Positions 12,975-13,416 of a stretch of 13,416 nt of DNA are shown in pieces. The notes beneath the pieces were generated by a model that saw only the letters and a list, made by a program, of their open reading frames with translations, ran no database searches and had not been told where the DNA came from. A program made the translations under genes and the position numbers. Source of the DNA: Symbiodinium natans (taxonomy: Eukaryota; Sar; Dinophyceae; Suessiales; Symbiodiniaceae); NCBI GenBank assembly GCA_905221605.1, contig CAJNDS010001597.1, positions 1 to 13,416 of the forward strand, in the 5' to 3' direction. Position 1 is the first letter of the stretch, and each line of letters begins with the position of its first letter.

Positions 12975-13416
12975 ACCGTAGCCATTTTGGCTCAAGGTAC
13001 AAATCGGGCCCTTGCTGCAAAGCAGGCCTTTTGTCTTTTCCTTGCGAGAGAAGAGAAGAAGCCTTTTTGGCTTTCTTCTTTGGCTAGCTAAGTTGCTGGA
13101 AAATTCTTAAAAGCAAGTTTTTTCTTTTCATGCACATGGAACCCCACATTTACACTTGGGCAAAACCCAAACCTGGGTTTTTTTTTTGGAACAAATGTTC
13201 GAGATTTCAGAACTTTCTCAACATCATTGTTCTTATGGTGGGCTTTGGCATCAAAAGTATCCAGACCGGTCTGATCTTTGAGAATGCTGAAAACTCGAAA
13301 CAGCTTTCTCTCGGAAAGAGGATCTATGATCATGCTTATACAACTGATTTCCGAATTAAGTGACACGTTAACAAATAGGATCTTTTGCAGCCAATTTTAC
13401 TGCCCATTGAAAGAAA
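12951..13416 (+). repeat. Start of the next tandem RNA-cluster unit
   Basis: Second copy of bases 1-463 of the window, truncated by the window edge. It includes a 3-bp CTG insertion near 13287 and a handful of substitutions. It shows that the RNA cluster continues as a tandem array beyond the window. Confidence 0.9.
12975..13032 (+). ncRNA. Spliced-leader (SL) RNA gene, copy 2 (consensus exon)
   Basis: Same gene as at 25-82 in the next tandem unit. The exon is 12975-12996 with the consensus ACCGTAGCC start and CTCAAG end, followed by the GTAC donor. Here exon position 5 is T (12979), matching the accepted dinoflagellate leader. The downstream hairpin and TTTT are identical to copy 1. Confidence 0.95.

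Noticed and set aside
1-13416. CRISPR array or bacterial operon interpretation
   Set aside because: The regularly spaced palindromes at 5914-6488 lack constant-length spacers and constant repeats, and spliceosomal snRNA genes show the DNA is eukaryotic.

Overview
The window looks like nuclear DNA of a dinoflagellate, most likely Symbiodiniaceae. The main evidence is two copies of the dinoflagellate spliced-leader (SL) RNA gene, each with the conserved CCATTTTGGCTCAAG exon end followed by a GTA splice donor. They lie in a tandem array: bases 1-463 recur at 12951-13416 with only a few substitutions and one 3-bp indel. Removing the inserted mobile element leaves a repeat unit of about 3.77 kb.

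The unit is a compact non-coding RNA locus for the splicing and protein-targeting machinery. In order it holds SL RNA (+), U2 snRNA (+), U4 snRNA (-), SRP/7SL RNA (+), U5 snRNA (+), 5S rRNA (-), U1 snRNA (-), the insertion, U6 snRNA (-), and the next SL RNA (+). All five major spliceosomal snRNAs are recognised from core motifs: the U2 branch-site-recognition GTAGTA, the U4 kink-turn and its complementarity to U6, U5 loop I, the U1 5' end with loop II and Sm site, and the U6 ACAGAGA box. The spacers between them are AT-richer and hold no convincing protein genes.

Between U1 and U6 sits an intact tyrosine-recombinase (YR) retrotransposon of about 9.18 kb (3340-12515), GC-richer than its flanks. 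Its ends are split direct repeats in the order A1 - genes - B1 - A2 - B2, as in PAT/Ngaro-type YR elements. There is no target-site duplication, and the three junctions share a 3-bp AAG. Each repeat pair differs at a single base, which suggests a recent insertion. Gene order on the + strand is: a small coiled-coil ORF; a TGATG overlap into the tyrosine recombinase; a 0.6-kb array of short hairpins; Gag with an RGG/CCCH zinc region; a polyprotein segment with a 2-oxoglutarate/Fe(II)-dioxygenase-like domain and a C5-cytosine-methyltransferase-like domain; and reverse transcriptase-RNase H.

Gag and the modification segment are in the same frame, split only by one TGA (possible readthrough). The RT-RNase H frame is -1 relative to the modification segment, and the overlap carries a UUUGGGG heptamer 8 nt before a strong stem-loop (probable -1 frameshift). 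The element therefore appears to make Gag, Gag-DNA-modification and Gag-DNA-modification-RT/RH products. Copies would presumably be made as circles and inserted by the recombinase. The most unusual points are the paired base-modification domains in Pol, the YR-first gene order, the hairpin array, and the near-complete spliceosomal RNA cluster that hosts the insertion.
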